34,754 nt of DNA. It comes from Butyrivibrio sp. Lineage in GTDB: Bacteria; Bacillota; Clostridia; Lachnospirales; Lachnospiraceae. The stretch spans positions 1 to 34,754 of the forward strand of contig JAMPDT010000009.1 of assembly GCA_023665525.1 (NCBI GenBank), given 5' to 3'. The notes beneath the pieces were generated by a model that was given only the letters and a program-made list of their open reading frames with translations, was not told the DNA's origin and searched no databases. The position numbers and the translations under genes were made by a program. Shown here piece after piece: positions 17,332-25,662 of the stretch; the stretch's first letter is position 1, and each line of letters begins with the position of its first letter.

Positions 17332-18276
17332 ATGGCAGCTAATCAGAAGAGTGCCGCCGCGGTTGATATAAATAAGAAGAACAGGAAAGCCGTAAGATAC
17401 AATAAATGGGGCTACATATTTATAATACCGTTTATCGTTACGTTTCTTTTGTTCCAGCTTATACCGCTGGTGAATACATTTTATTACAGTTTATTTGAAT
17501 ATTACAGAGACGGTCGTAAGGTAATAGGGCCGAATTGGATAGGCATAGAGAATTATGTGACGTTGTTTAAGACCGACCTGTTAAAATATGCCGGAAATAC
17601 CGCTATCATGTGGATAATGGGATTTATCCCGCAGATTATTGTATCGCTTTTGCTGGCGCAGTGGTTTTCTGATACCAGGCTTAAAATTAAGGGCAGCGCC
17701 TTTTTTAAGACTGTAATATATCTTCCCAACCTCATAATGGCATCCGCGTTTTCGATGCTGTTCTTCGCGCTGTTTTCCGCAAACGGACCTGTAAACCATA
17801 TTTTGGTAAATATAGGAGTTTTAAAACAGCCTATTGACTTCATAAACAACATATGGGGAGCCAGAAGCCTCGTAGCCGCCATGAACTTTTTGATGTGGTT
17901 CGGCAACACTACTATACTTCTTATGGCGGGCATTATGGGAATCGACGTATCGCTTTACGAAGCGGCGGAGGTGGACGGAGCCAATTCATGGCAGAGATTC
18001 ACCAAAATCACGCTTCCGCTGCTCAAGCCGATACTTATATACGTAATAATCACCTCGCTGATTGGCGGTATCCAGATGTTCGACGTTCCTCAGATACTTA
18101 CCGACGGCTCGGGCGGTATAAACCGTACCTCGATGTCGCTCATTATGTATCTGAACAAGCACCTGTACAGCAAGAACTACGGTATGGGCGGCGCTCTTTC
18201 GGTAGTGCTGTTTGTGATTACCACGATTCTCAGCCTTACCGTATATAATATTATGTACAGAAAAAAAGACAACTAG
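17332..18276 (+). CDS. Sugar ABC transporter permease, MalF/UgpA type
   Basis: Inner-membrane permease of 314 aa, start chosen at the ATG 17332, which has AGGAG about 8 bases before it; the frame is open upstream but through the terminator. About six membrane helices. The EAA loop that contacts the ATPase is clear: YEAAEVDGANSWQRFTKITL. The first helix 'GYIFIIPFIVTFLLFQLIP' and following LVNTFYYS are typical of the MalF-type partner. It pairs with the next permease and the upstream lipoprotein. The extended cytoplasmic N-terminus is Lys/Asn-rich. Confidence 0.94.
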   Translation: MAANQKSAAAVDINKKNRKAVRYNKWGYIFIIPFIVTFLLFQLIPLVNTFYYSLFEYYRDGRKVIGPNWIGIENYVTLFKTDLLKYAGNTAIMWIMGFIPQIIVSLLLAQWFSDTRLKIKGSAFFKTVIYLPNLIMASAFSMLFFALFSANGPVNHILVNIGVLKQPIDFINNIWGARSLVAAMNFLMWFGNTTILLMAGIMGIDVSLYEAAEVDGANSWQRFTKITLPLLKPILIYVIITSLIGGIQMFDVPQILTDGSGGINRTSMSLIMYLNKHLYSKNYGMGGALSVVLFVITTILSLTVYNIMYRKKDN

Positions 18277-18288
18277 GAGGGTAAGATT

Positions 18289-19170
18289 ATGGCGAAAAAG
18301 AATGTTAAGGGAACGCCTAACGGCGAGCTCAAAAAAAGTGCGTCGCTTACGCTCCGTAAGGTGATAGCATATATCGTACTGACAATAATTTCCATCCTGT
18401 GCCTGTTTTGGTTTTACGTGCTTTTCGTAAACGCGACAAGAAGCAACAGCGAGCTTTCGCAGGGCTTTTCCGCGCTCCCCGGAAAAACGATGGCGATCAA
18501 CTTCAGGAATGTCATAAACGGCACGCTTCCCGTGTTTAAGGGACTTCGGAACAGCTTGATAATAGCCGCCGCTTCGGCGATTCTGTGTACATATTTTTCG
18601 ACGATGACGGCGTATGCGCTCCATGCGTATGATTTCAAGCTGAAAAAGTTCCTGTTCACGTTCATACTTATGATTATGATGATTCCCACGCAGGTTACCG
18701 CGCTCGGCTTCATCAATTTGGTTGACGATTTGCATATGATGAATACTTTTTGGCCGCTTATCCTGCCGTCAATCGCCTCTCCCGTGACCTTCTTCTATTT
18801 GAAGCAGTATATGGAGGGCGCGCTTCCGCTTTCGCTTATCGAGGCGGCGAGAATCGACGGCTCGGGCGAATTTCGTACCTTCAACGGAATAGTTCTTCCG
18901 CTGATGAAGCCCGCGATTGCGGTGCAGGCGATTTTCTCCTTTGTAAGCAGTTGGAACAATTACTTCACTCCTTCGCTGATTTTGAAGGATTTGGACAAGA
19001 AAACGCTTCCCATACTCATTGCGCAGTTGAGAAGCGCGGACTGGCTGAAATTTGATATGGGTCAGGTTTATATGATGATTGCGCTTTCGATTTTCCCCGT
19101 AATTATCGTTTATCTGATTCTTTCAAAGCATATCGTTTCGGGTATTGCGCTCGGCGCGGTTAAAGAATAA
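18289..19170 (+). CDS. Sugar ABC transporter permease, MalG/UgpE type
   Basis: Second permease of the importer, 293 aa with about six helices. The EAA loop reads IEAARIDGSGEFRTFNGIVL. It begins 12 bases after the first permease, with AGGAGGG before the ATG, so the two are translated from one transcript. No ATP-binding subunit follows; a terminator comes 27 bases after the stop. In Firmicutes such importers commonly use a shared MsmX/UgpC-type ATPase encoded elsewhere, which I infer here. Confidence 0.94.
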   Translation: MAKKNVKGTPNGELKKSASLTLRKVIAYIVLTIISILCLFWFYVLFVNATRSNSELSQGFSALPGKTMAINFRNVINGTLPVFKGLRNSLIIAAASAILCTYFSTMTAYALHAYDFKLKKFLFTFILMIMMIPTQVTALGFINLVDDLHMMNTFWPLILPSIASPVTFFYLKQYMEGALPLSLIEAARIDGSGEFRTFNGIVLPLMKPAIAVQAIFSFVSSWNNYFTPSLILKDLDKKTLPILIAQLRSADWLKFDMGQVYMMIALSIFPVIIVYLILSKHIVSGIALGAVKE

Positions 19171-19196
19171 TTTTGGGAAATATGCAGGTTTTACGA

Positions 19197-19232
19197 ACGG
19201 AGCCGACGGTTGTCGGCTCCGTATATATTTTT
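19197..19232 (+). terminator. Terminator of the sugar import operon
   Basis: An 11-bp perfect stem (ACGGAGCCGAC with GTCGGCTCCGT, tetraloop GGTT) followed by a T-rich run. Confidence 0.9.
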
Positions 19233-19295
19233 GCGAATGCCGACGACAATAACAGCACGCAGAAACAGCCGCTCGGGCTATGACTTTTCAAGCTC

Positions 19296-19324
19296 TTGTG
19301 AAAGCATAAACTTTATGTTATAAT
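19296..19324 (+). promoter_or_regulatory. Promoter of the gdpP-rplI-dnaB operon
   Basis: TTGTGA at 19296-19301 and a perfect TATAAT at 19319-19324, spacer 17 bases. The ATG of gdpP at 19401 is 77 bases downstream. Confidence 0.7.
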
Positions 19325-19400
19325 GTCCGTGGCGGCAATCAGAAGTATCAAACCGACTGCCTGCCGCGCCGCGGTCGGGGTTTGGGAAGAGAGGCGTTTT

Positions 19401-21449
19401 ATGAACAGTCCGCTTGGTAAAATGAAGGGAGCGCTTAAGGCGTATATGCTGTGGCCGATATTTGCCGCTGTATTTTTTGCGCTTGTGAATGTCGGAGTGT
19501 ATTTTATCAACATACGGGCGGCGGTCGTGATGACGGCGGCGCTGTTTGTGTATCTGCTGGCGCTTCTTGTTTTTTTATTGGTAAAACGTAATTTTTTTGT
19601 AAAAGGGATAATCGACTTCGCTTCGGGCTACGCCCAAATGCAGAAAAAGATGATGGACGATTTTGCGGTTCCTTACGGACTTTTGGACGGGGACGGCAAA
19701 ATAATATGGCTTAACAACGCTTTTGCAAAGGTCGTGAGCAAGGACAGCTATCACCATACGCTTTCGTCGATTTTTCCCGAGGCGGAGGAGCTTAAGCTTG
19801 AGCAGGCGGTAATGGGGGCGAGCATAGAAACGCGCCTTGTTTACAGCGACAGGAATTACAGGCTCACGGTGGAGGCGGTCGATACGGAGGGAATCAGCCG
19901 CGATACGGGCTTTATGATAACGGACGGGAACGCCAAGCTGTATGCGGCGTATCTTTTTGACGAAACGGAAATTACCGAGTGCCGCAGGGAGCTGCACGAC
20001 GAGCGCGGCGTGGTTGGGCTTATTTATATCGACAATTTCGACGAGGCGCTTGACAGCATCGACGAGGTGCGCCGCTCGCTTCTGATGGCTTTGGTTGACA
20101 GGAAAATAAACAAATACATTTCAAACGGCGGCGGAATAGTCAAAAAGCTTGAGAAGGACAAATACCTTGTCGTGTTCAGGTACAAATATCTGGAGCAGCT
20201 CAGGGAGGATCGTTTCAGCATACTTGAGGACGTGAAATCCGTAAATATCGGCAACGAAATGTCGGTAACGCTCAGTATAGGAATCGGCGCGCAAAACGGC
20301 GCTTTTATGAACAATTACGATATGGCGAGGGCGGCGATTGATTTGGCGCTCGGGCGCGGCGGCGACCAAGCGGTTGTGCGCGAGGGCAGCAAGGTTACAT
20401 ACTACGGCGGCAAGACCAATTCGGTTGAGAAAAATACGCGCGTCAAGGCGCGCGTCAAGGCTCACGCGCTCAGAGAGCTGCTTGAGGCTACGGACAACGT
20501 GCTGATCATGGGACACAAGATAAGCGACGTTGACGCGGTGGGCGCGGCGGTCGGTATTTATGCGGCGGCGCGGGTTTTCGACAAGAAAGCCAACATAGTG
20601 CTTAACGATGTGACGACCTCGCTCCGACCGATTGTGGATTTATACAAAAACAGCTCCGATTACGATAAGGACTTTTTTGTCACAAGCGACGAGGCGCTTG
20701 CAAAGGTTACCTCAAACACGCTGCTTGTAATCGTGGACGTAAACCGAAAAAGCTATACGGAATGCCCCGAGCTGATCGGCAAATGCAAGACCACGGTCGT
20801 ATTCGACCACCACAGACAGGGGAGCGAGCCTGTGGAGAACGCTACGCTTTCCTACATCGAGCCTTACGCTTCGTCCGCGTGCGAAATGGTTGCGGAAATA
20901 TTGCAGTATATATGCGACAATATAAGAATAAAACCGATTGAGGCGGATACCATTTACGCGGGAATTGTCATAGACACGAACAATTTTACGAATAAGGCGG
21001 GAGCGAGAACCTTTGAGGCGGCGGCTTTCGTGAGAAGGTGCGGCGCGGACATTGTCAGGGTGCGCAAGCTTCTGCGCAGCGATATGACGGAGTACAAGGC
21101 GAAGGCGGAGGCGGTAAGGCATTCGGAGGTTTACCGCGACTGCTTTGCAATATCCATATGTCCGAGCGCGGGACTGCAAAGCCCTACGATTGTAGGGGCG
21201 CAGGCGGCGAACGAGCTGCTTAATATATCGGGCATAAGGGCTTCCTTTGTGCTTACATATTATAATAACGAGATTTACATAAGCGCGCGCTCCATAGACG
21301 AGGTCAACGTCCAACTGATTATGGAAAGGCTCGGCGGCGGCGGGCATATGACAATCGCGGGCGCGCAGCTTAAGGATATGGATATGGAGCAGGCGATCAC
21401 GCTTATTAAAAATACCTTGGAGCAGATGACGGAGGAGGGTTCTATATAA
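19401..21449 (+). CDS. gdpP: Cyclic-di-AMP phosphodiesterase GdpP (DHH family)
   Basis: Membrane-bound enzyme that hydrolyses the second messenger c-di-AMP to pApA. The ATG at 19401, preceded by GAGAGG, gives 682 aa, near the usual 650-680. Order: two membrane helices (about residues 14-60), a PAS-like region (about 75-150), a degenerate GGDEF domain (about 165-310), the DHH domain with GHKISDVDAVG near 367 and FDHHRQ near 466 supplying metal ligands, and DHHA1 ending in GGGGHMTIAGAQ near 643. Its last base is the first base of the rplI start codon (TAATG), implying translational coupling. The gene order gdpP-rplI-dnaB is conserved in Firmicutes. Confidence 0.95.
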   Translation: MNSPLGKMKGALKAYMLWPIFAAVFFALVNVGVYFINIRAAVVMTAALFVYLLALLVFLLVKRNFFVKGIIDFASGYAQMQKKMMDDFAVPYGLLDGDGKIIWLNNAFAKVVSKDSYHHTLSSIFPEAEELKLEQAVMGASIETRLVYSDRNYRLTVEAVDTEGISRDTGFMITDGNAKLYAAYLFDETEITECRRELHDERGVVGLIYIDNFDEALDSIDEVRRSLLMALVDRKINKYISNGGGIVKKLEKDKYLVVFRYKYLEQLREDRFSILEDVKSVNIGNEMSVTLSIGIGAQNGAFMNNYDMARAAIDLALGRGGDQAVVREGSKVTYYGGKTNSVEKNTRVKARVKAHALRELLEATDNVLIMGHKISDVDAVGAAVGIYAAARVFDKKANIVLNDVTTSLRPIVDLYKNSSDYDKDFFVTSDEALAKVTSNTLLVIVDVNRKSYTECPELIGKCKTTVVFDHHRQGSEPVENATLSYIEPYASSACEMVAEILQYICDNIRIKPIEADTIYAGIVIDTNNFTNKAGARTFEAAAFVRRCGADIVRVRKLLRSDMTEYKAKAEAVRHSEVYRDCFAISICPSAGLQSPTIVGAQAANELLNISGIRASFVLTYYNNEIYISARSIDEVNVQLIMERLGGGGHMTIAGAQLKDMDMEQAITLIKNTLEQMTEEGSI

Positions 21450-21895
21450 TGAAAATTATTTTGTTGCAGGACGTTAAGGCGTTAGGCAAAAAGGGGCAGA
21501 CCGTAGAGGTCAGCGACGGCTACGCGAGAAATTTTATTTTGCCCAAAAAGCTGGGAATTGAAGCCAACGCCAAAAATATGAACGATTTGAAGCTTCAGAA
21601 GGCGCACGAGGAGAAGGTGGCGAAGGAGCAGCTAGAGGAGGCAAGGGAGCTTGCGTCAAGGATTGAGGGGCTTTCGGTCGAGCTTTCGATTAAATCGGGC
21701 AAGGACGGCAGAACCTTCGGCTCGGTGTCCTCAAAGGAGATCGCGCAGGCGTTCAAGGAGCAGCACGGAATCGTGTTTGACAAAAAGAAAATTCTGCTCG
21801 ACGAGCCAATCAGGACGGTGGGAACGTCGATTGTGAACATAAAGCTGCACAGAGAGGTAACGGCTAAGCTTACGGTCAGGGTAAGGGAGGCGTAG
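21449..21895 (+). CDS. rplI: 50S ribosomal protein L9
   Basis: Large-subunit ribosomal protein that binds 23S rRNA, 148 aa, the normal length. The N-terminal domain carries the family signature (MKIILLQDVKALGKKG, then GYARNFILPKKLG); the long connecting helix (about residues 42-75) and the C-terminal domain to VRVREA follow. Start overlaps the gdpP stop as TAATG, with GGAGGG ahead of it inside gdpP. Confidence 0.98.
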   Translation: MKIILLQDVKALGKKGQTVEVSDGYARNFILPKKLGIEANAKNMNDLKLQKAHEEKVAKEQLEEARELASRIEGLSVELSIKSGKDGRTFGSVSSKEIAQAFKEQHGIVFDKKKILLDEPIRTVGTSIVNIKLHREVTAKLTVRVREA

Positions 21896-21916
21896 CCCTT
21901 CGGAGAGGAACTTATA

Positions 21917-23263
21917 ATGGATGAAGCGCTTGTTAAGCGTGTAATGCCGCACAGCGCGGAGGCGGAGCAGGCGGTTATCGGCTCCATGCTTATGGATAAG
22001 GAGGCGGTGGCTGTTGCCGCCGATATGCTGCTTAAGGAGGATTTCTATACGGGACAGTACGGAATCCTTTTTGAGGCGATAGCGCAGCTTTACGGCGAGG
22101 GAAAGCCCGCGGATCTGATTCAGGTTCAGGAAAAGGTCAAACAAAACGGCGCGCCTCCCGAGATTTCGGGAATGGAATTTCTGCGCGACATACTTACCTC
22201 GGTACCGACCTCAGCCAATATCAGGCATTACGCGAAAATTGTTAAGGATAAAGCAACCCTGCGCAGGCTCATCAAGGCGGCGCAGAGCATAGAGGAGAGC
22301 TGCTACGGCGGCGGTGACGAGCTTGAAACGGTTCTTTTCAACGCAGAAAAAAACGTGAACGCCATCACGCAGACGGGCGGCGGCGGAGAATTTCAGCCTA
22401 TCGGAGAGGTCGTAATGGAGGCGCTTGACCGTATGCAGGCGGCTTCCAACGCGGGCGGCAAAATAACGGGAATAGCGACGGGCTTTACGGACCTCGATTA
22501 CAAAACGGCGGGAATGCAGAATTCCGACCTGATTCTTGTGGCGGCGCGCCCGTCGATGGGAAAGACGGCGTTTGTGCTTAATATCGCCCAGCACGTGTCG
22601 GTAAAGCACGACGTTACGACGGCGATTTTCAGTCTCGAGATGTCAAAGCTCCAGCTCGTGAACAGAATCATATCCATGGAATCGAAGGTGGATTCCAAAA
22701 ATATCAGGACGGGCAGCCTTTCTCCCGCGGAATGGGCGAGCATAGCCGAGGGCGCTTCAAGCGTCGGTATGTCCAAGCTGATCATTGACGATACGCCGGG
22801 AATCTCAATCGGCGAGCTGCGGAGCAAATGCCGTAAGCTCAAAAGGGACAATAATCTCGGACTTGTTATAATAGACTATATCCAGCTTATGTCGGGGGGC
22901 GGCAAAAGCGAGTCCAGACAGCAGGAGGTTTCGGAGATTTCCCGCGCCCTCAAGGGGCTTGCCCGCGAGCTGAACGTTCCCGTAATCGCACTTTCGCAGC
23001 TTAGCCGCGCGGTTGAATCCCGCCCCGACAAAAGACCGATGCTCTCGGATTTGAGGGAATCGGGCGCAATCGAGCAGGACGCGGACGTGGTAATGTTTAT
23101 TTACAGGGAGGAATACTATAATAAGGATACCGAGCGCAGGGGCGAGGCGGAGATTATAATCGCCAAGCAGAGAAACGGTCCCACGGGAACGGTGAACCTT
23201 GCCTGGATTCCCGATTTTACCAAATTCGCCAATCTCGAGATTGGCAGGGAACGGACAAAATAA
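21917..23263 (+). CDS. dnaB: Replicative DNA helicase DnaB
   Basis: Hexameric 5'-3' helicase that unwinds DNA at the replication fork; called DnaC in Bacillus subtilis. Length 448 aa is typical. The N-terminal DnaB domain begins PHSAEAEQAVIGSML. The RecA-like core follows with Walker A ARPSMGKTAF (about residue 210), Walker B LVIIDYIQLM, and a C-terminal RESGAIEQDADVV and KQRNGPTGTV. A ribosome binding site GAGAGGA lies about 8 bases before the ATG and 21 bases after rplI. A perfect 18-bp palindrome sits near its 3' end. No intein is present. Confidence 0.97.
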   Translation: MDEALVKRVMPHSAEAEQAVIGSMLMDKEAVAVAADMLLKEDFYTGQYGILFEAIAQLYGEGKPADLIQVQEKVKQNGAPPEISGMEFLRDILTSVPTSANIRHYAKIVKDKATLRRLIKAAQSIEESCYGGGDELETVLFNAEKNVNAITQTGGGGEFQPIGEVVMEALDRMQAASNAGGKITGIATGFTDLDYKTAGMQNSDLILVAARPSMGKTAFVLNIAQHVSVKHDVTTAIFSLEMSKLQLVNRIISMESKVDSKNIRTGSLSPAEWASIAEGASSVGMSKLIIDDTPGISIGELRSKCRKLKRDNNLGLVIIDYIQLMSGGGKSESRQQEVSEISRALKGLARELNVPVIALSQLSRAVESRPDKRPMLSDLRESGAIEQDADVVMFIYREEYYNKDTERRGEAEIIIAKQRNGPTGTVNLAWIPDFTKFANLEIGRERTK

Positions 23264-23271
23264 CGAATTAT

Positions 23272-23317
23272 CCGCAGTCGGCATTTCATTTCAAATGTCG
23301 GCTGCGGTATTTTTTTG
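23272..23317 (+). terminator. Intrinsic terminator after dnaB
   Basis: A 15-bp stem with two G-T pairs (23272-23286 with 23293-23307), loop CATTTC, followed by a run of seven T. Confidence 0.9.
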
Positions 23318-23402
23318 TAATAATTCGTCATACGCTTGCAGCACACAAAAAAACGGACAAGGAGTAATATATATACGAAATAATTATAAAAGGGGCAGTA
23401 AT

Positions 23403-24074
23403 ATGGGCGACAGACGATACATAATTTCCGAAACCTCGGCGAGAACGGGGCTTGAATCGCACGTTTTAAGATATTGGGAGGACGAGCTGGGCTTAAGCAT
23501 TCCCAGAAACGAGCTGGGGCACCGCTACTACACGGAGGAGCACATAAAGCTTTTTTGCAAAATAAAGGAGCTTAAGGAAAAGGGCTATCAGCTTAAGGCG
23601 ATCAAGTCGGAGCTTGAGGGCAAAAGCGAGCTTAGCCTTAAGCTTGACGACGCAAAGCCCGTGAACGCCCCCGATATGTCGGACGATGCGGGCGCGGCGG
23701 GTACGCAGGCGCGGGAGGCGGAAAGCGAAGCCGCGGTTTCCTGCGTCGCGAGTACGGAGATAGCCGCTCCCGTGACGGCGCAGCGGGAGCCTGCCAATGC
23801 GGACAGGCTTGAGCAGTTCAGGACGATAATCGGCGGAATCGTTACGGAATCCCTCAGGGAAAACAATATCGTTTTGAAGGACGAGATAAGCTACACCGTA
23901 AGCGAAAAAGTTATCAAGGAAATGGATTATCTGCTGCGCCTTAAGGAGGAATCCGAGGACGAAAGATTCAAGAAGCTTGACGAAACGATACGAAGCTGTC
24001 AGCGCAGCAGCCGCGAGGCGGCGGCGTACAGCGAGGGACGCGGCTGGAAAAAGAAGCGGAAAAAAAGAGGGTAG
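23403..24074 (+). CDS. MerR-type helix-turn-helix protein with basic tail
   Basis: DNA-binding protein of 223 aa from the ATG at 23403, which has AAAAGGGG about 9 bases before it. Residues 5-72 form a MerR winged helix (ISETSARTGLESHVLRYWED, then HRYYTEEHIKLFCKIKEL). Residues 75-135 are an Ala/Glu/Asp-rich linker. Residues 137-205 are strongly helical and charged, probably a coiled coil, and the chain ends in a lysine/arginine cluster, KKKRKKRG. No effector-binding domain of the drug- or metal-sensing MerR type is present. The plan resembles RacA-like chromosome proteins, but this is a resemblance in layout only. The function is unknown. Confidence 0.8.
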   Translation: MGDRRYIISETSARTGLESHVLRYWEDELGLSIPRNELGHRYYTEEHIKLFCKIKELKEKGYQLKAIKSELEGKSELSLKLDDAKPVNAPDMSDDAGAAGTQAREAESEAAVSCVASTEIAAPVTAQREPANADRLEQFRTIIGGIVTESLRENNIVLKDEISYTVSEKVIKEMDYLLRLKEESEDERFKKLDETIRSCQRSSREAAAYSEGRGWKKKRKKRG

Positions 24075-24088
24075 AGGGTATAAATTAT

Positions 24089-24113
24089 AGGCGGAGCATT
24101 TGCTCCGCCTTTT
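24089..24113 (+). terminator. Terminator of the MerR-type gene
   Basis: A 9-bp perfect stem AGGCGGAGC / GCTCCGCCT with a 4-base loop, followed by TTTT. Confidence 0.85.
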
Positions 24114-24147
24114 AAATAGATTTTTTGTTAAATTCAAGGAACGCTTA

Positions 24148-24176
24148 TTGACATAATGAAAGTGCAGTGGTATTAT
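24148..24176 (+). promoter_or_regulatory. Strong promoter of the RHS-SleB/lipoprotein pair
   Basis: A perfect TTGACA at 24148-24153 and TATTAT at 24171-24176 with a 17-base spacer, 60 bases before the ATG at 24236. Confidence 0.75.
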
Positions 24177-24235
24177 ATCAATGAAGAAGAAATATATATA
24201 TGTATAATTAATGATAACTGTAAGGAGGAACTGAT

Positions 24236-25630
24236 ATGAAGCCGGGAAACAAATATATGAAAGGAATATTGGGACCTATATTTGCCGCAGGTATGCTTTT
24301 AACCGAAACGGCAGCCGCTTATGCGTCCTTTTCGGACGCAGAGCCGGACAAACCATATGATACTGCTGTCATAGAAAAACTTTCGCAGGTCGAAGAATAT
24401 AGCTTTGCCCAAAATTGTTTTAATGAAGACAGGGTGATTAAATCGGTTAATTCCCAGTCTGTATATACAGGCAATAAATTGGAGTGGAAGTACTGTTCCG
24501 ATACATATTTTGACGTGTTGACAGAAGTAGAAAGAGATGATTTAATTGCGGAATACGAATATAATGATAAGTATCAACGCGTTTCAAAAACAGTAAACGG
24601 TGAAACGATATATTTTGAATATGATGAATGGGGTAATATAATTCGAGAATATTATGATAATAAAGAAGTGATTTATCTCTATGAGGAACTGAAGCCCTGC
24701 GGATTTGTTTATGAGGGTGAAGAATACCGTTATAAAACAGAAGACGGATTAATTGTCGGAATTATATACGGAGAAGATTTAATAGCGGAATATACATATT
24801 CCGAAGGAGTATTGGACGGGGTTTATGAGCTTTCCGAAGGGAGTGCCGTACTCAATTCCGATAAGGATTTTATAGCAAATATCAATAAAATAAGATACAG
24901 CGGGTGGTATTGTGATGATGAAACAGGATGGAATTACAGCGGAAGATATTTTGACCCGAAAAACGACAGATTTATAGACGGAAAAAGCAGGGAGGAAATG
25001 GAACCGTTTATTGAGCGGTATGGTTATACTGCGGAGATAATTACGCAGATAAACGATTTTTATTCTGAGAACGAGGCGTCCGCATATGCATTGGTGCCTT
25101 CAAAGGATACACAGATTAAAACTATTGCTACTGTCATATTCGGAGAATCATATGATAATGTTATAGACCAGCTTGGCGTTGCACAGGTTATACAGAACAG
25201 AATGCATTCAAGCAACCCCGCTGTTCTTTACGGAGGGACAACGGCATATGAAATTGTCACTGCCAAAAATGCCTTTGCCGCATACGGTGTATTCACATAT
25301 GAAGAAATGATGAAGCATTCCGCTACTCAGCTGGCATCACAGGCGATGGAGAATGCAAGGAGATTATATGCGGATATAAGCTTGGTGTATCATTTGAATT
25401 GTTATGACGGTTGTACGTTTTTCTGTTCTGTCAGAAGTGCCTACGAGAGCATAACTTATAAAGACGGAAGCTTATATAAAGACGGAAAAAAATTGAAGAG
25501 AGTATACCTGTCAAACTACGGAGAAATTACCGGCACAGTACAGTTGAGGGTTGCTTACGGCAACGGACAGCCCGGTAACAATGAGTATTACGGGAAAAAT
25601 AATGTGTTTTATCAGCGCGCTGATTTATAA
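24236..25630 (+). CDS. Secreted protein with RHS/YD repeats and C-terminal SleB-like cell-wall hydrolase domain
   Basis: Exported protein of 464 aa. Signal peptide about residues 1-30, with a possible cut after AYA. Residues about 100-200 hold YD/RHS-type repeats (e.g. YFEYDEWGNIIREYYD). Residues about 218-243 resemble the RHS core signature seen at the end of RHS toxins' shells (IRYSGWYCDDETGW, then GRYFDPKNDRFIDG). Residues about 290-464 look like the SleB/Hydrolase_2 domain: IATVIFGES with Glu304 in the catalytic position, GVAQVIQNRM, AFAAYG and a final NVFYQ. That domain cleaves peptidoglycan, for instance spore cortex. The gene is visibly more AT-rich than its neighbours. AAGGAGG precedes the ATG. 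The fusion assignment is from motif recognition, and remote similarity could mislead. Confidence 0.72.
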   Translation: MKPGNKYMKGILGPIFAAGMLLTETAAAYASFSDAEPDKPYDTAVIEKLSQVEEYSFAQNCFNEDRVIKSVNSQSVYTGNKLEWKYCSDTYFDVLTEVERDDLIAEYEYNDKYQRVSKTVNGETIYFEYDEWGNIIREYYDNKEVIYLYEELKPCGFVYEGEEYRYKTEDGLIVGIIYGEDLIAEYTYSEGVLDGVYELSEGSAVLNSDKDFIANINKIRYSGWYCDDETGWNYSGRYFDPKNDRFIDGKSREEMEPFIERYGYTAEIITQINDFYSENEASAYALVPSKDTQIKTIATVIFGESYDNVIDQLGVAQVIQNRMHSSNPAVLYGGTTAYEIVTAKNAFAAYGVFTYEEMMKHSATQLASQAMENARRLYADISLVYHLNCYDGCTFFCSVRSAYESITYKDGSLYKDGKKLKRVYLSNYGEITGTVQLRVAYGNGQPGNNEYYGKNNVFYQRADL

Positions 25631-25662
25631 TAGGCGCAAATGTATGGGAGAGGAGATATATT

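Noticed and set aside
17986..18735. Leftward open frame of 249 codons
   Set aside because: Antisense to the two permease genes across their junction; both permeases have intact EAA loops.
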